Position numbers and translations under genes: made by a program. Positions 9,936 through 19,864 of a stretch of 52,421 nt of DNA are shown here, piece after piece. Numbering within the stretch: the first letter of the stretch is position 1; each line of letters begins with the position of its first letter. Under the pieces are notes generated by a model. That model worked only from the letters and a program-made list of their open reading frames with translations. It was not told the DNA's origin and did not search any database. The DNA comes from Massilia horti (GTDB lineage Bacteria; Pseudomonadota; Gammaproteobacteria; Burkholderiales; Burkholderiaceae_D). The stretch is from NCBI RefSeq assembly GCF_004614195.1, contig NZ_SPUM01000019.1:1-52421 (forward strand). The letters are read 5' to 3'.

Positions 9936-12404
9936 ATGTTGCGATTCCTCTTGTTCATCCTCGCACTCGCGCTGTCCCGCGCCGCCGGCGCGGCTGATCC
10001 CTGGATCACGCAAACCGGCAAGGCTCGCGACTTCGCGCTCGTGTCGCGCACCGCCGCCGCGCCCCTGATGTACGACCAGGCTGACGCCGCGGTGGTAGCA
10101 CATGCGGTACGCGACCTGGCCGCCGACGTGGAGCGGGTGACCGGGCGCCGTCCCGAAGTGAAGAACAGCCTGCAGCAGGCGCCAGCCACGCCAGTGGTGC
10201 TGGTTGGGACCCTTGGTGGCAGCGTGGCCGATGCGCTGGCCAGTTCAGGCAAAATCGACCCGACCGCCTTGCATGGCGCATGGGAGAGCTTCATCATCGC
10301 CACCGTCGAAGCGCCGATGCCCGGCGTGCCACGCGCGCTGGCGATCATCGGCAGCGACCCGCGCGGCACCGCTTTCGGCGTGTACGAGCTGTCGCAGGCG
10401 ATCGGCGTGTCGCCCTGGTACTGGTGGGCCGACGTGGCACCGGCGCGCAAGGACGCGCTGTACGTGGCGGCCGGCACGCGGCGCCTCGGGCCGCCCTCGG
10501 TCAAGTACCGCGGCATTTTTCTGAATGACGAAGACTGGGGCATGCAGCCGTGGGCCGCGAAGACTTTCGAGCCGGAGCATGGCGGCATCGGGCCGAAAAC
10601 CTACACCCGCCTGTTCGAGCTGCTGCTGCGCCTGAAGGCCAACACCCTGTGGCCGGCGATGCACCCTGGTACGCCGCCATTTAACAGCAATCCCGCCAAC
10701 GCGGCGCTGGCTGGCGAGTACGCGATCGTAATGGGTTCGTCCCATGCCGAGCCCATGCTGCGCAATAACGTGGGGGAGTGGAAGGAGCCGGCGGCGGCCT
10801 ACAACTACCTCACCAACCGCGACGGCGTGCTCAAATACTGGGACGAGCGCCTTGCCACCAATGGCAGCTACGAGAACTTCTACACCCTGGGCATGCGCGG
10901 CATTCACGATTCGCACATGCAGGGGCCGAAGACCGATCCGGAGCGCGTCGGGCTGCTGCAGAAGATTTTCGCCGACCAGCGCGCGCTGCTGGAAAGCCGC
11001 GTCAATCCGCAGGTGGAGCAGGTGCCGCAGCTGTTCTGCGCCTACAAGGAGGTGCTCGGTCTGTACCGGCAGGGACTGGAGGTGCCGGACGATGTGACGA
11101 TCATGTGGCCCGACGATAATTTCGGCTATGTGCGCAACTTCGCCAATGCCCAGGAGCGCAAGCGCGCGGGCGGTTTCGGCGTCTACTATCACCTGTCCTA
11201 TCTGGGCGCGCCGATGTCCTACCTGTGGCTGTCGACCACGCCGCCGGCGCTGGTGTGGGAAGAGATGAATCGCGCCTACGACGCTGGCGCGCAGCGAATC
11301 TGGATTGCGAACGTAGGTGATCTGAAGCCGGCCGAGATCAATACCGAGTTCTTCCTGCAGATGGCGTGGGACATCAAGCGCTGGCGTGCCGACAATCTGC
11401 CGCAGTTTTTGACCGAGTGGGCAGGGCGCGAATTCGGCGCCGCGCACGCGAGCGAGATCGCGGACATCATGGCCGGCTACTACCGGCTGAACTACCGTCG
11501 CCGCCCCGAGCACCTGCAGTGGTGGCTGCCCAAGGAACAGCCGCGCGCGAGCGGCTGGACGGTGGACGAGGCGGCAGAGCGGCTGGCGCAATTTACGCGG
11601 CTGCGCGAGCGGGTGGAGGCGCTTGCGCCGCGTATCGGAGAGGACAAGCGCGACGCGTGGTTCGAGCTGGTGGCCTACCCGGTGACCGCGGCGGCGCTGG
11701 CGAACCAGCGCTTTATCGAGGGTGAACGTGGCAACCTGGCCGCCGCGCGCGCAGCCGATGCGCGACTGGACAAGCTGACCGATTACTGGAATACGGATCT
11801 CGCCGGCGGCAAGTGGCGCCACATGATGGCGCAGGAACCGGCCGACCGCCAGTGGCCTTCCTTCCGCCTGGCGAAGTGGACGCCGCCAGGCTACGCATCC
11901 GAGCCGCCCGCGCCGGCGACGATGCGTTCGACCGTGCTGGCTGCCGATCGGTTTGACGCAAGGCGCGCCGGCGCGTCCGCGCGCTGGCAACTGGTGCCGG
12001 GCCTGGGCCACACGGGCGCAGGCGCGATGACGCTGTTCCCCGCTACGGCTGCGCCGGTACACCCCGGGCGGATCGCGCTTGATGCGCCGCGCCTTTCTTA
12101 CCGCGTCCGCCTCGACGCGGGCGAGGCGAGGGCGGAGGTGCACCTGATCCCGACCTATCCGAACGCTGGGAGTGTGCTGCGCCTGGCCGTGGCACTTGAC
12201 GACGGTCCGGTGCGCCTGGTGGAACTGGAAGTCAAGGATGGCGGCAAAGAGTGGGCGCAGGGCGTGCTCGACAACGTCAGGACCGTTTCCGCCGCGCTTG
12301 GCACGGTCGCTGCGGGCCAGCACACGCTGCATCTGTATGGAGTCGAAAGCGGGGTCGTGGTCGACAAGCTGGTGCTGACGCAGCCGCTCCCCGCCGGGCG
12401 GTGA
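9936..12404 (+). CDS. GH115 alpha-glucuronidase
   Basis: The 822-residue protein has a cleavable signal peptide ending near AAGAA, so it acts in the periplasm or outside the cell. GH115 enzymes remove 4-O-methyl-glucuronic or glucuronic acid linked alpha-1,2 to xylan, and some act on arabinogalactan. Family-typical stretches are IIGSDPRGTAFGVYELS, SPWYWWADV, KYRGIFLNDEDWG, LKANTLWPAMH and VTIMWPDDNFGYVR. A C-terminal beta-sandwich domain starts near residue 660. The length is slightly below the common 850-950. The ribosome site GGAGAG precedes ATG 9936. A terminator-like hairpin group follows. Confidence 0.9.
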   Translation: MLRFLLFILALALSRAAGAADPWITQTGKARDFALVSRTAAAPLMYDQADAAVVAHAVRDLAADVERVTGRRPEVKNSLQQAPATPVVLVGTLGGSVADALASSGKIDPTALHGAWESFIIATVEAPMPGVPRALAIIGSDPRGTAFGVYELSQAIGVSPWYWWADVAPARKDALYVAAGTRRLGPPSVKYRGIFLNDEDWGMQPWAAKTFEPEHGGIGPKTYTRLFELLLRLKANTLWPAMHPGTPPFNSNPANAALAGEYAIVMGSSHAEPMLRNNVGEWKEPAAAYNYLTNRDGVLKYWDERLATNGSYENFYTLGMRGIHDSHMQGPKTDPERVGLLQKIFADQRALLESRVNPQVEQVPQLFCAYKEVLGLYRQGLEVPDDVTIMWPDDNFGYVRNFANAQERKRAGGFGVYYHLSYLGAPMSYLWLSTTPPALVWEEMNRAYDAGAQRIWIANVGDLKPAEINTEFFLQMAWDIKRWRADNLPQFLTEWAGREFGAAHASEIADIMAGYYRLNYRRRPEHLQWWLPKEQPRASGWTVDEAAERLAQFTRLRERVEALAPRIGEDKRDAWFELVAYPVTAAALANQRFIEGERGNLAAARAADARLDKLTDYWNTDLAGGKWRHMMAQEPADRQWPSFRLAKWTPPGYASEPPAPATMRSTVLAADRFDARRAGASARWQLVPGLGHTGAGAMTLFPATAAPVHPGRIALDAPRLSYRVRLDAGEARAEVHLIPTYPNAGSVLRLAVALDDGPVRLVELEVKDGGKEWAQGVLDNVRTVSAALGTVAAGQHTLHLYGVESGVVVDKLVLTQPLPAGR

Positions 12405-12454
12405 TGCCAAATGGCGTGAACATGCGCACCATGTAAGAAGGAGCGTGATCCCAT

Positions 12455-12494
12455 CCGGTCTGAACTTGCGTTCGGACCGGGTCAGCATGCTGAC
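12455..12494 (+). other. Strong hairpin followed by a perfect 14-base palindrome
   Basis: Positions 12455-12465 (CCGGTCTGAAC) can pair with 12470-12480 (GTTCGGACCGG) around a TTGC loop, with one G-T pair. Directly after it, 12481-12494 is a perfect palindrome, GTCAGCATGCTGAC. Together with the terminator that follows they form three consecutive hairpins in the 220-base gap between GH115 and the GH1-like gene. The function is unknown: a composite terminator or a leader structure. Confidence 0.6.
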
Positions 12495-12495
12495 A

Positions 12496-12523
12496 GGCGA
12501 CCCGGCGACGAGTCGCCTTTTTA
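12496..12523 (+). terminator. Rho-independent terminator after the GH115 gene
   Basis: GGCGAC at 12496-12501 pairs with GTCGCC at 12512-12517 and is followed by a run of T (CTTTTTATT). It lies 92 bases after the GH115 stop and about 100 bases before the next ATG. It could also act as an attenuator for the GH1-like gene. Confidence 0.7.
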
Positions 12524-12624
12524 TTACGGTCCGAAAAAAACGGCCGTTTGACTGCGCGCCACCGGCATGAACCGGCTCGACCTTTTGCGGTCTGAGCACA
12601 TATGACCTGTACGGATGCGCAGCG

Positions 12625-13863
12625 ATGAGCAGCCAAACGACCAGTGAAGTCAAGAATGCGCTTTCCCCGGACAGCCTGACGCGCTCGTTCACCTTTTGTA
12701 CTGGAATCGAGAACAGCGCGCCCATCATCACCTGCCCGGACGGCAAGCCGATGCGGGTCGACCAGATGGCCGAATCAGGCCACTATGAGCGCTGGCGCGA
12801 GGACTTCCAACTGGTGCACGACCTGGGCCTGCGCTGCCTGCGCTACGGGCCGCCGTACTACCGCACCCACGTCGCGCCCGGGCGCTACGACTGGTCGTTC
12901 GCAGATGAGACGTTTGCCGAGCTGCGCCGCCTTGGCATCCAGCCAATCGCCGACCTGTGCCATTTCAGCCTGCCGGACTGGCTGGGCAACTTCCAGAACA
13001 CCGACTTTCCGCATTATTTTGCCGAATACGCGGACGCGTTTGCGCGCCGCTATCCCTGGGTGTGGCTGTACACGCCGGTCAACGAAATGCTCATCACGGC
13101 CGAGTACTCGGCGCTGCGCGGGTATTGGAACGAGCAGTTGTGCAGCGAGCGCTCGTTCGTCACTGCGCTGTGCAATGCGGTCGAGGCGAATATCCGCGCC
13201 AGTGAGGCGATCATGCGGGTATCAAACGCATGGTTCGTGCAAAGTGAGTCGACGCGCTACTACCACCCATACAGCCCGGATTCCGTTTCGAAGACCGCGC
13301 ACCTGAACGAGCTGCGCTTCCTGTCGCTTGACCTCAATTACAGCCATTCGCCATCCGGACGGATGCTGCAATACCTGCTTGCAAACGGCATGTCGCTGGA
13401 CCAGTTTGACTTCTTCATGAACCGCAGTATCCGGCCATCTTGCATCATGGGCACGGACTACTACGAAACCAGCGAAATGATCGTCTACCCGGATGGCAGC
13501 ACCAAGCGGTCCAACGTGCTCGGCTACTACGGGCTGACGCGCCAGTACTTCGAGCGCTTCCGGCTCCCGATCATGCATACGGAAACCAACCAGTACCAGC
13601 CACTGAACGCGGCCTATTGGCTGGAGCGCCAATGGGCCAACGTGCTGCGCTTGCGCCAGGAGGGCTACCCGATGATCGGCTTCACCTGGTACAGCCTGAC
13701 CGACCAGGTTGATTGGGATGTCGACCTGCGGCTGCCGCGCGGTCATGTCAATTCAAGCGGGTTATTCGATCTGGAGCGCAGGATCCGGCGCGTCGGAGTG
13801 GAATACCGCCGTATCATCCGCGAATGGGGGCCAGGGTTGGCGGCCAGTTATGTCCGGTTTTGA
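12625..13863 (+). CDS. Family 1-like glycosyl hydrolase (beta-glycosidase-like), cytoplasmic
   Basis: The 412-residue TIM-barrel protein has no signal peptide. It looks like a shortened, divergent GH1 enzyme. The block RYGPPYYRTHVAPGRYDWSF corresponds to the GH1 barrel start. TPVNEM near residue 155 carries the candidate acid/base Glu (GH1: T-x-NEP). IMHTETNQ near residue 318 carries the candidate nucleophile Glu (GH1: I-TENG). The substrate cannot be read from sequence. The usual GH1 length is 440-480. It sits alone after a terminator-like region and may have its own promoter. Confidence 0.7.
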   Translation: MSSQTTSEVKNALSPDSLTRSFTFCTGIENSAPIITCPDGKPMRVDQMAESGHYERWREDFQLVHDLGLRCLRYGPPYYRTHVAPGRYDWSFADETFAELRRLGIQPIADLCHFSLPDWLGNFQNTDFPHYFAEYADAFARRYPWVWLYTPVNEMLITAEYSALRGYWNEQLCSERSFVTALCNAVEANIRASEAIMRVSNAWFVQSESTRYYHPYSPDSVSKTAHLNELRFLSLDLNYSHSPSGRMLQYLLANGMSLDQFDFFMNRSIRPSCIMGTDYYETSEMIVYPDGSTKRSNVLGYYGLTRQYFERFRLPIMHTETNQYQPLNAAYWLERQWANVLRLRQEGYPMIGFTWYSLTDQVDWDVDLRLPRGHVNSSGLFDLERRIRRVGVEYRRIIREWGPGLAASYVRF

Positions 13864-13927
13864 CACCTTTTGCTATCTCCCCGAAACTACTGGTCGCTAA
13901 TTGGCCAGAATGATGATCGAAGGTGTG

Positions 13928-13956
13928 TTGACCTAAGGCAACTCAGTTGATAGTAT
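13928..13956 (+). promoter_or_regulatory. Sigma-70-type promoter candidate for the small secreted protein
   Basis: TTGACC (13928-13933) and TAGTAT (13951-13956) are separated by 17 bases, 34 bases before ATG 13990. The surrounding 126-base gap is AT-richer than the genes. Confidence 0.5.
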
Positions 13957-13989
13957 GCAACTCCATCGAATCTTGGTTAAAGAAACCAC

Positions 13990-14454
13990 ATGCGTTACGC
14001 GTTAGCTATTGCTGCAGCCGCCCTGTGCGCGGGTACTGCCTTTGCGGATGAACCTGCGGCCTGCTATATCGCCAAAGATCCGACAGGGGATTTCGTGTCG
14101 AGTAAAGTCCAGCCGGCCGAGGCCGATCCTGGAACGGGTGGGCAGATCAAGAAATTGATGAGGCAGTACTACCGCGAAACCAACAAATGCATCCGGAAGC
14201 ATATGGAGCGCGAGGGGGGATGGCCAAATGGCGCTGCGATCGAATATGGCCTGCGCATCTCGCCGGAAGGCAAACTGACCCAGGTCTCGGTTGTGGAAGT
14301 AAAAAACAACAACGACGCAATGCTAATGGCCTGCATTGGCCGCACCATTTGCGAATGGCAGCTGGAAGCCAAAGCGGATGGCCAGGAACGGCTGGTCAAA
14401 GTGCCGGTTTCAATGGCAGAACTTGTGTGGCATCACGAAACCTTCAAACAATAA
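13990..14454 (+). CDS. Small secreted protein with AgmX/PglI-like C-terminal domain
   Basis: The 154-residue protein has a signal peptide cleaved near TAFA. The mature part contains KCIRKHMEREGGWPNGAAIEYG and continues to CIGRTICEWQLEAKADG. This pattern (conserved Cys, a G-x-hydrophobic strand, C-x-x-x-x-C-x-W, then a closing beta strand) is like the C-terminal domain of AgmX/PglI and TonB-related proteins. That likeness is pattern recognition and is not verified. The function is unknown. Its codon use is more AT-rich than the glycosidase genes. Confidence 0.65.
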   Translation: MRYALAIAAAALCAGTAFADEPAACYIAKDPTGDFVSSKVQPAEADPGTGGQIKKLMRQYYRETNKCIRKHMEREGGWPNGAAIEYGLRISPEGKLTQVSVVEVKNNNDAMLMACIGRTICEWQLEAKADGQERLVKVPVSMAELVWHHETFKQ

Positions 14455-14566
14455 TCGCGCCGCGGGCCGCAAGCTAAATGGCAGGGTACTTGAGGTCGGG
14501 GAAGTCCGCTCGCTCATTGTTGCCAACACAAGCTTGTGCGATGCGGTCCAATAGCCGACCCTGGGA

Positions 14567-15013
14567 CTACAGGGTCAGCGAGTAGTGGTAGTAGGCCTCA
14601 TCGCGTACCCAGCCCTCCGATTCGTACAGCGCCTGCGCCATGCTGTTGGTCTTGCCGGTCGACAGAGAAAGACTCAGTGCGCCGCGTTCGCGCGCGAAGC
14701 GGGCGGCGGCTGCCATCAGGCTGCGGGCGATTGTTCCGCGTCGCGCCTCGGGGGCCACGAACAGGTCGTTGAGCACATACACGCGTGCCGCCGAGACCGA
14801 TGAAAAGGTCGGGTAGAGCTGAACGAAGCCAACCGCCTTGCCCGCGTTATTGAATGCGAGAAAGATGGCCGATTCGCCGTTGGCCAGGCGCTCTCCGATG
14901 AAGCGCGCGGCCACGTCAGGGGCGGACGGCTTGCCGTAGAACTGGCGATAGGCGTCGAACAGGGGAGCGATGGCATCCGTGTCGGCTTCCTGCGCTTGGC
15001 GAATAATGATCAT
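14567..15013 (-). CDS. GNAT family N-acetyltransferase
   Basis: The 148-residue protein has the GNAT fold signature. It shows an N-terminal IRQAQEADTDAIAPLFDAYRQFY, the strand VYVLNDLFVAPEARRGTIARSLM with an acetyl-CoA loop (R-R-G-T-x-A), and a C-terminal TNSMAQALYESEGWVRD. The acceptor is unknown, either a small amine or a protein. The gene is a single minus-strand unit converging on the small secreted protein gene. Confidence 0.85.
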   Translation of the reverse strand: MIIIRQAQEADTDAIAPLFDAYRQFYGKPSAPDVAARFIGERLANGESAIFLAFNNAGKAVGFVQLYPTFSSVSAARVYVLNDLFVAPEARRGTIARSLMAAAARFARERGALSLSLSTGKTNSMAQALYESEGWVRDEAYYHYSLTL

Positions 15014-15193
15014 GTTTTTCCTGAATTAAATAGGTTTGCTTCGGGACTGTACATTGTCAAAATTTCGGCGGCAAGATTTCTGTCCAAAATCTCAAAATGA
15101 ATGCCGTCATCGAGTCTGCAACGCGGCTCGGCAATGCGCTCGCACGCGCCCTTCATGTAACGGCATGTAACGTCTTGTTTCTCCGCTCAGTCC

Positions 15194-15245
15194 GTTGATT
15201 GTTTGCTCAGTTAGCATATTTCCCTACGGTCACAAAACCTATAAT
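15194..15245 (+). promoter_or_regulatory. Candidate control region upstream of TonB-dependent receptor
   Basis: The gap from 15014 to 15451 holds no convincing gene. It contains GTTGATTGTTT at 15194-15204, a word also found twice in the rhaR-rhaD intergenic region, and a perfect TATAAT at 15240-15245. A good -35 box at the right distance is not evident. A short direct repeat (CATGTAACG twice) lies near 15154-15176. A leader of about 200 bases would precede the receptor. Confidence 0.35.
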
Positions 15246-15451
15246 GGTCCGCTGCCAGCCTTGGCCAGCACTTCCGGCTGATCAAGAGCCGCGCAACGCG
15301 CAATTGTCTGACTTTTTATGCGGAAACGGCCTTCTCAAGCCGAATTTGTCTTTACGAATATTCAACTATTGTCTAATATTTAGCGTCGATGGCTGGGTCC
15401 GGCATTGCCCTGGGGCCCAAATCGCTGAAGCGCTTTTACTTACCCGCGAAG

Positions 15452-17716
15452 ATGGCTCATCCTGAAGACACCCGTGCGATCAGGCACGCACAACCGGCAG
15501 GTTTGCTGGCCCGTAAGTTGCTAGTTTCCGCCCTGATCGGCGAAATGCTGTGCTTCGGGCATGGCGCAGTGGCGCAGACGACGGTGAACGTGGTCGGCGA
15601 GCGCCCGACCAACCGGATCGACCGCCAGGTCCACGACGTCAAATCCGACACCAGCAGCTCCAACGGCTCCGCGTCCGATGCGCTGAACAACGTGCCTGCG
15701 GTCGCCGTCGACCCTGACGGTACGGTGAGCCTGCGCGGTAACACCAACGTGCAGATTCTCGTCGACGGCAAGCCGTCGGCCATGATGCAGGGCGATAACC
15801 GCGGCGCGGCGCTGCAGGCGATGCCGGCCGAGGACATCGATTCGATCGAGGTGATTAACAATCCCGGCGCCCAGTTCGGCAATGAGGGCGGCGGCGGCCC
15901 GATCCTCAACCTGGTCATGAAGCGCAGCCGCAAGCCGGGCGGGTTCGGCGTGGCCAACGCCAATTACGGTACCGGCGGACGCTTTAACACGGCCACTTCG
16001 GGCTCGTACAACAGCGGCCGCTTCGGGTTCCAGGGTGGCGTCAACTTCCGCCGCGACGGGCGCGATTCGGTGGGCGAACTCGAACGCGAGCGGATCGACC
16101 CCGCAACCGGCATCGCAACTCGCAGCACGCAGGCCTCCACGTCCACGGGCCTGAACGATTCGGCCGGCCTGAACGGCGGCATCAGCTACAACCTGGGCGA
16201 CAAGGACACCCTGTCGGCGCAGGCGGCCTACATGAAGCGCTCCAATGACCAGAACGGCATCGACCGCTACCAGGCATTCACCCCGGGCGGCAGCACCACG
16301 GCAAGCGACTACATGCGCACCAGCAGGCGCAGTGGCGACAGCGGCAACTACAGCCTGGCCGGCACCTGGGACCACAAGGGCGATGTGCGGGGAGAGACCT
16401 TGAAGCTCGACCTGCGGCTTTCGTCCGCAAACATCGATAGCGACAGCGATTTTGCGAACACGTACGCAGTGCGTCCGCAGGGTGCGCGCGACACCAGGAG
16501 TAACCAGGTAGGCGGCAACGACACCCGAATCGCCGACTTTACCGGCGACTATGAGCGGCCGCTGGAGGCCGGCGGGCTGCTCAAGGCAGGCTTCAAGGTG
16601 GTCGACACCAGGACCGGGATCGACACGCTGTATACCGATTTCGCCCCCGTGACCGGCACCCCGGTGGTCAATCCGCGCCGGACCAACGGCTTTGACCTGG
16701 ACCAGGGCAACCTGGCCCTGTACGCGTCGTACCAGATGCGGCTGAACGAATACTGGGGCGTGCAGGCAGGCCTGCGCACCGAATACACGCACCTGAACAT
16801 CAACCAGCTCACCTCGCAGATCGAAGCGACCAACCGCTACTTCAACCATATTCCAAGCGCGTTCGCGACCTATAAGGTATCGGACGACACCAACCTGCGC
16901 TTCTCGTACGCGCACCGCCTGCGCCGCGCGAACGCGGGCGAGCTCAATCCGTTCGTGGTGTACCGCGACGAGCTGAACGAATCCTCGGGTAACCCGAAGC
17001 TCAAGCCGGCCCAGACCGACTCGTTCGAAGTGGGCCTGGAGACGCGCTTCGGCAATCTCGAATCCAACCTGCGCGGCTACTACCGCGAGGACACGGATAC
17101 GATCCAGTACCGCAGCACCTTCGTCGGCGACAACGTGCTGCTCACTCGCCCGGAAAACCTGGGCGGCAGCCGGTCGAGCGGCATGGAGTTCACGGTGAGT
17201 GGCCGCCTGACGCCGGCCTTCACGGTCAATGCCAGCGGCAACCTGGCGCGCAGCGAGCAGCGCCAGTTCGACACCGGCGGCGCCGACGTGACGCGCACCG
17301 CCTCGTCGCTGAGTGGGCGCGTGCGCCTGAACTACCAGCTGTCCCCGGCCAACCAGGTCCAGCTGATGCTGCACGGGCAGGGCAAGACCCTGACCGGCCA
17401 GGGCTACCGCGAGCCGACCAGGACCGCGAACCTGAGCGTGCGCCACAGCCTGTCGCCGGCGCTGTCGGTAGTGATGAACATGACCGACATCTTCAATTCG
17501 CAGAAGATGGAGACCATCACCGACACCGCCACGCTCAAGGAAACGAACGTGCGCCGCTTCGATGGCCGTATCGTGTATGTTGGCTTGTCGTACCGCTTTG
17601 GCGGTGTGAGCGGCGGAGCCATGCAAGACGGCCGGGGCGAAATGCGCTTTGGCCCAGGCCATGGCGGCGCTCCGGGCGGATTCAGCAGCGGCTTTGGCGG
17701 TCCGCCGGGCCGATGA
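15452..17716 (+). CDS. TonB-dependent outer-membrane receptor (OMP_b-brl_3 type)
   Basis: This is a predicted outer-membrane transporter of about 754 residues, probably for a glycan fragment. A signal peptide ends near HGAVAQ. A plug domain follows ([22 protein letters not shown], then [12 protein letters not shown] and [12 protein letters not shown]), then a beta-barrel rich in alternating aromatic strands up to LSYRFGG. No carboxypeptidase-like N-terminal domain is seen. The C-terminus ends with about 35 Gly/Pro-rich residues after the last strand, where a terminal aromatic is normal. ATG 15452 is preferred over ATG 15389. Only 40 bases separate it from dgoD, so co-transcription with the galactonate genes is likely. 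Confidence 0.88.
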   Translation: MAHPEDTRAIRHAQPAGLLARKLLVSALIGEMLCFGHGAVAQTTVNVVGERPTNRIDRQVHDVKSDTSSSNGSASDALNNVPAVAVDPDGTVSLRGNTNVQILVDGKPSAMMQGDNRGAALQAMPAEDIDSIEVINNPGAQFGNEGGGGPILNLVMKRSRKPGGFGVANANYGTGGRFNTATSGSYNSGRFGFQGGVNFRRDGRDSVGELERERIDPATGIATRSTQASTSTGLNDSAGLNGGISYNLGDKDTLSAQAAYMKRSNDQNGIDRYQAFTPGGSTTASDYMRTSRRSGDSGNYSLAGTWDHKGDVRGETLKLDLRLSSANIDSDSDFANTYAVRPQGARDTRSNQVGGNDTRIADFTGDYERPLEAGGLLKAGFKVVDTRTGIDTLYTDFAPVTGTPVVNPRRTNGFDLDQGNLALYASYQMRLNEYWGVQAGLRTEYTHLNINQLTSQIEATNRYFNHIPSAFATYKVSDDTNLRFSYAHRLRRANAGELNPFVVYRDELNESSGNPKLKPAQTDSFEVGLETRFGNLESNLRGYYREDTDTIQYRSTFVGDNVLLTRPENLGGSRSSGMEFTVSGRLTPAFTVNASGNLARSEQRQFDTGGADVTRTASSLSGRVRLNYQLSPANQVQLMLHGQGKTLTGQGYREPTRTANLSVRHSLSPALSVVMNMTDIFNSQKMETITDTATLKETNVRRFDGRIVYVGLSYRFGGVSGGAMQDGRGEMRFGPGHGGAPGGFSSGFGGPPGR

Positions 17717-17756
17717 CGGACCATATTTTTTACCTGACTTTTTTGACGCCCCTGGC

Positions 17757-18905
17757 ATGAAAATCACCAAACTGACGACTTTCCGGATTCCCCCGCGCTG
17801 GATGCTGCTCAAGATCGAAACCGACGAAGGTGTGGTCGGCTGGGGCGAGCCCGTGATCGAGGGCCGCGCCCGCACCGTCGAAGCGGCAGTGCACGAATTG
17901 GCGGACTACCTGGTTGGCCAGGACCCGTCGCGCATCAACGACCTGTGGCAGGTGATGTACCGCGCCGGCTTCTACCGCGGCGGCCCGATCCTGATGAGCG
18001 CGATCGCCGGCATCGACCAGGCGCTGTGGGACATCAAGGGCAAGGTGCTGGGCGTGCCGGTGTACGAGCTGTTGGGTGGCCTGGTGCGCGACAAGATGAA
18101 GACCTACAGCTGGGTTGGCGGCGACCGCCCGGCCGACGTCATCGCCGGCATGCGCGCGCTGTGCGCGGCGGGCTTTGACACCTTCAAGCTGAACGGCACC
18201 GAGGAGCTGGGCATCATCGACAGCGCGCGCAAGGTCGATCAGGCCATCGAGCGGGTTGCCGGGATTCGCGCTGCGTTCGGCCACGACGTCGAATTCGGCC
18301 TGGACTTCCACGGCCGGGTATCGGCGCCGATGGCCAAGGTGCTGCTGCGCGAACTGGAGCCGTACCGCCCGCTGTTCGTCGAGGAGCCCGTTCTGGCCGA
18401 GCAGGCCGAATACTATCCGCGGCTGGCGGCCGGCACGCCGATTCCGATCGCCGCGGGCGAGCGCATGTTCTCGCGCTTCGATTTCAAGCGGGTATTCGAG
18501 CAGGGCGGCCTGTCGATCGTGCAGCCGGACCTGTCGCACGCGGGTGGCATCAGCGAATGCCTGAAGATCGCCGGCATGGCCGAGGCGTACGACATCGCGC
18601 TCGCGCCGCATTGCCCGCTCGGCCCGGTCGCGCTGGCATCCTGCTTGCAAATCGACTTTGTCTCGCACAACGCGGTGCTGCAGGAGCAGAGCATGGGCAT
18701 CCACTACAACAAGAGTGCCGAACTGCTCGACTACGTCAAGAACCGCGAAGACTTCAAGATCACCGACGGTTACATCAAACCGCTGCCCAAGCCGGGCCTG
18801 GGCGTGGAAATCGATGAAGAGCGCGTGGTCGAGGCCAGCCGCAACGCGCCGGACTGGCGCAATCCGTTGTGGCGCCATGAAGATGGCAGCGTAGCCGAAT
18901 GGTAA
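17757..18905 (+). CDS. dgoD: D-galactonate dehydratase
   Basis: This enolase-superfamily enzyme dehydrates D-galactonate to 2-keto-3-deoxygalactonate. At 382 residues it matches the usual DgoD length. Visible landmarks are [20 protein letters not shown] at the start, KLNGTE in the barrel, and the metal-ligand strands GLDFHGR, LFVEEPV and [17 protein letters not shown] and the catalytic-His strand APHCPLG follow. The first gene of the dgoD-K-A set, it overlaps dgoK by 7 bases, so the genes are translationally coupled. Confidence 0.95.
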   Translation: MKITKLTTFRIPPRWMLLKIETDEGVVGWGEPVIEGRARTVEAAVHELADYLVGQDPSRINDLWQVMYRAGFYRGGPILMSAIAGIDQALWDIKGKVLGVPVYELLGGLVRDKMKTYSWVGGDRPADVIAGMRALCAAGFDTFKLNGTEELGIIDSARKVDQAIERVAGIRAAFGHDVEFGLDFHGRVSAPMAKVLLRELEPYRPLFVEEPVLAEQAEYYPRLAAGTPIPIAAGERMFSRFDFKRVFEQGGLSIVQPDLSHAGGISECLKIAGMAEAYDIALAPHCPLGPVALASCLQIDFVSHNAVLQEQSMGIHYNKSAELLDYVKNREDFKITDGYIKPLPKPGLGVEIDEERVVEASRNAPDWRNPLWRHEDGSVAEW

Positions 18906-19864
18906 ACGCGAACGCACGCCTGGTTGGGCTGGACTGGGGCAGCACCAGCCTGCGCGCATTCCTGCTCGGCCCTGGCGGCGTGCTGATCGAGGAACGGTCG
19001 GCAAAACAGGGCAGCACCGCGATGAACGGTTCGGCGGCTGCCTACGAGTCCACTTTGGCGCAGATCGCCGGCGACTGGCTGGCGGCCGCGCCCGCGTTGC
19101 CAGTGCTGGCTTGCGGCATGGTCGGCAGCAAGCATGGCTGGCGCGAGGCGCCATACGCCGCCTGCCCGGCGGGCGAACAGCAGCTGGCAGGCGGCTTCGT
19201 GCGCGTGACTGCGGCCGGGCGCGAGATCGCGATCGTCCCGGGCATGTCGTGCCGCACCGTGGGCTCGGCCCCCGACGTCATGCGTGGCGAAGAAACGCAG
19301 ATCGTCGGCGCGCTCGCGCAGCGCCCGGACCTGGCTGGAGCCTGCACCTTCGTCCTGCCCGGCACCCATTCGAAATGGGCGCACGTGCGAGAGAACCAAG
19401 TGATTGATTTCGCGACCTACATGACTGGCGAACTGTTCGCGGTCCTGCGCGGGCATTCGGTGCTCGGGCGCCTGATGATCGATCAAGACGAGCCGGATGA
19501 CGATTCCTTTGCCGCCGGCGTGCGTGCCGCCGCCGAACGCACCGCACTGGCGCACCAGCTGTTCGCTGTGCGCACGCTTGGCCTCTTCGATGAACTCAAG
19601 CCGGAGGCGTTACCAGATTATCTTTCGGGCCTGCTGATCGGCCATGAGATCACAGCCGGGCTGCGCGAGCGCTACATTGCAGGCGGCGAAGAGCAGCCGC
19701 TGGTGCTGGTCGGCGAACCGAAGCTGTGTGCGCTGTATGAGAGCGCGCTGCACATTTTCGGCAGCGGCGTAGAAGCGAGCTTTCCGAATACCGCACCGGC
19801 CGGCCTGTGGCGGCTGGCGCTTGAAGCCGGCATCGTGACCGGCACCGAGGAGTCCGGAACATGA
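18899..19864 (+). CDS. dgoK: 2-dehydro-3-deoxygalactonokinase
   Basis: This kinase phosphorylates 2-keto-3-deoxygalactonate with ATP. The 321-residue protein begins with the ASKHA phosphate-binding motif [14 protein letters not shown]. It has the family blocks [31 protein letters not shown] and [11 protein letters not shown], and later LIGHEI. It overlaps dgoD upstream and shares ATGA with dgoA downstream. Confidence 0.94.
   Translation: MVNANARLVGLDWGSTSLRAFLLGPGGVLIEERSAKQGSTAMNGSAAAYESTLAQIAGDWLAAAPALPVLACGMVGSKHGWREAPYAACPAGEQQLAGGFVRVTAAGREIAIVPGMSCRTVGSAPDVMRGEETQIVGALAQRPDLAGACTFVLPGTHSKWAHVRENQVIDFATYMTGELFAVLRGHSVLGRLMIDQDEPDDDSFAAGVRAAAERTALAHQLFAVRTLGLFDELKPEALPDYLSGLLIGHEITAGLRERYIAGGEEQPLVLVGEPKLCALYESALHIFGSGVEASFPNTAPAGLWRLALEAGIVTGTEESGT

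Noticed and set aside
10245..12746. Open frame of about 830 codons antisense to GH115
   Set aside because: It runs through the terminator region and lacks any family motif; the plus strand is clearly GH115.
15521..17875. Open frame of about 780 codons antisense to the first TonB receptor
   Set aside because: No recognisable domain and no ribosome site. It overlaps both the receptor and the start of dgoD.
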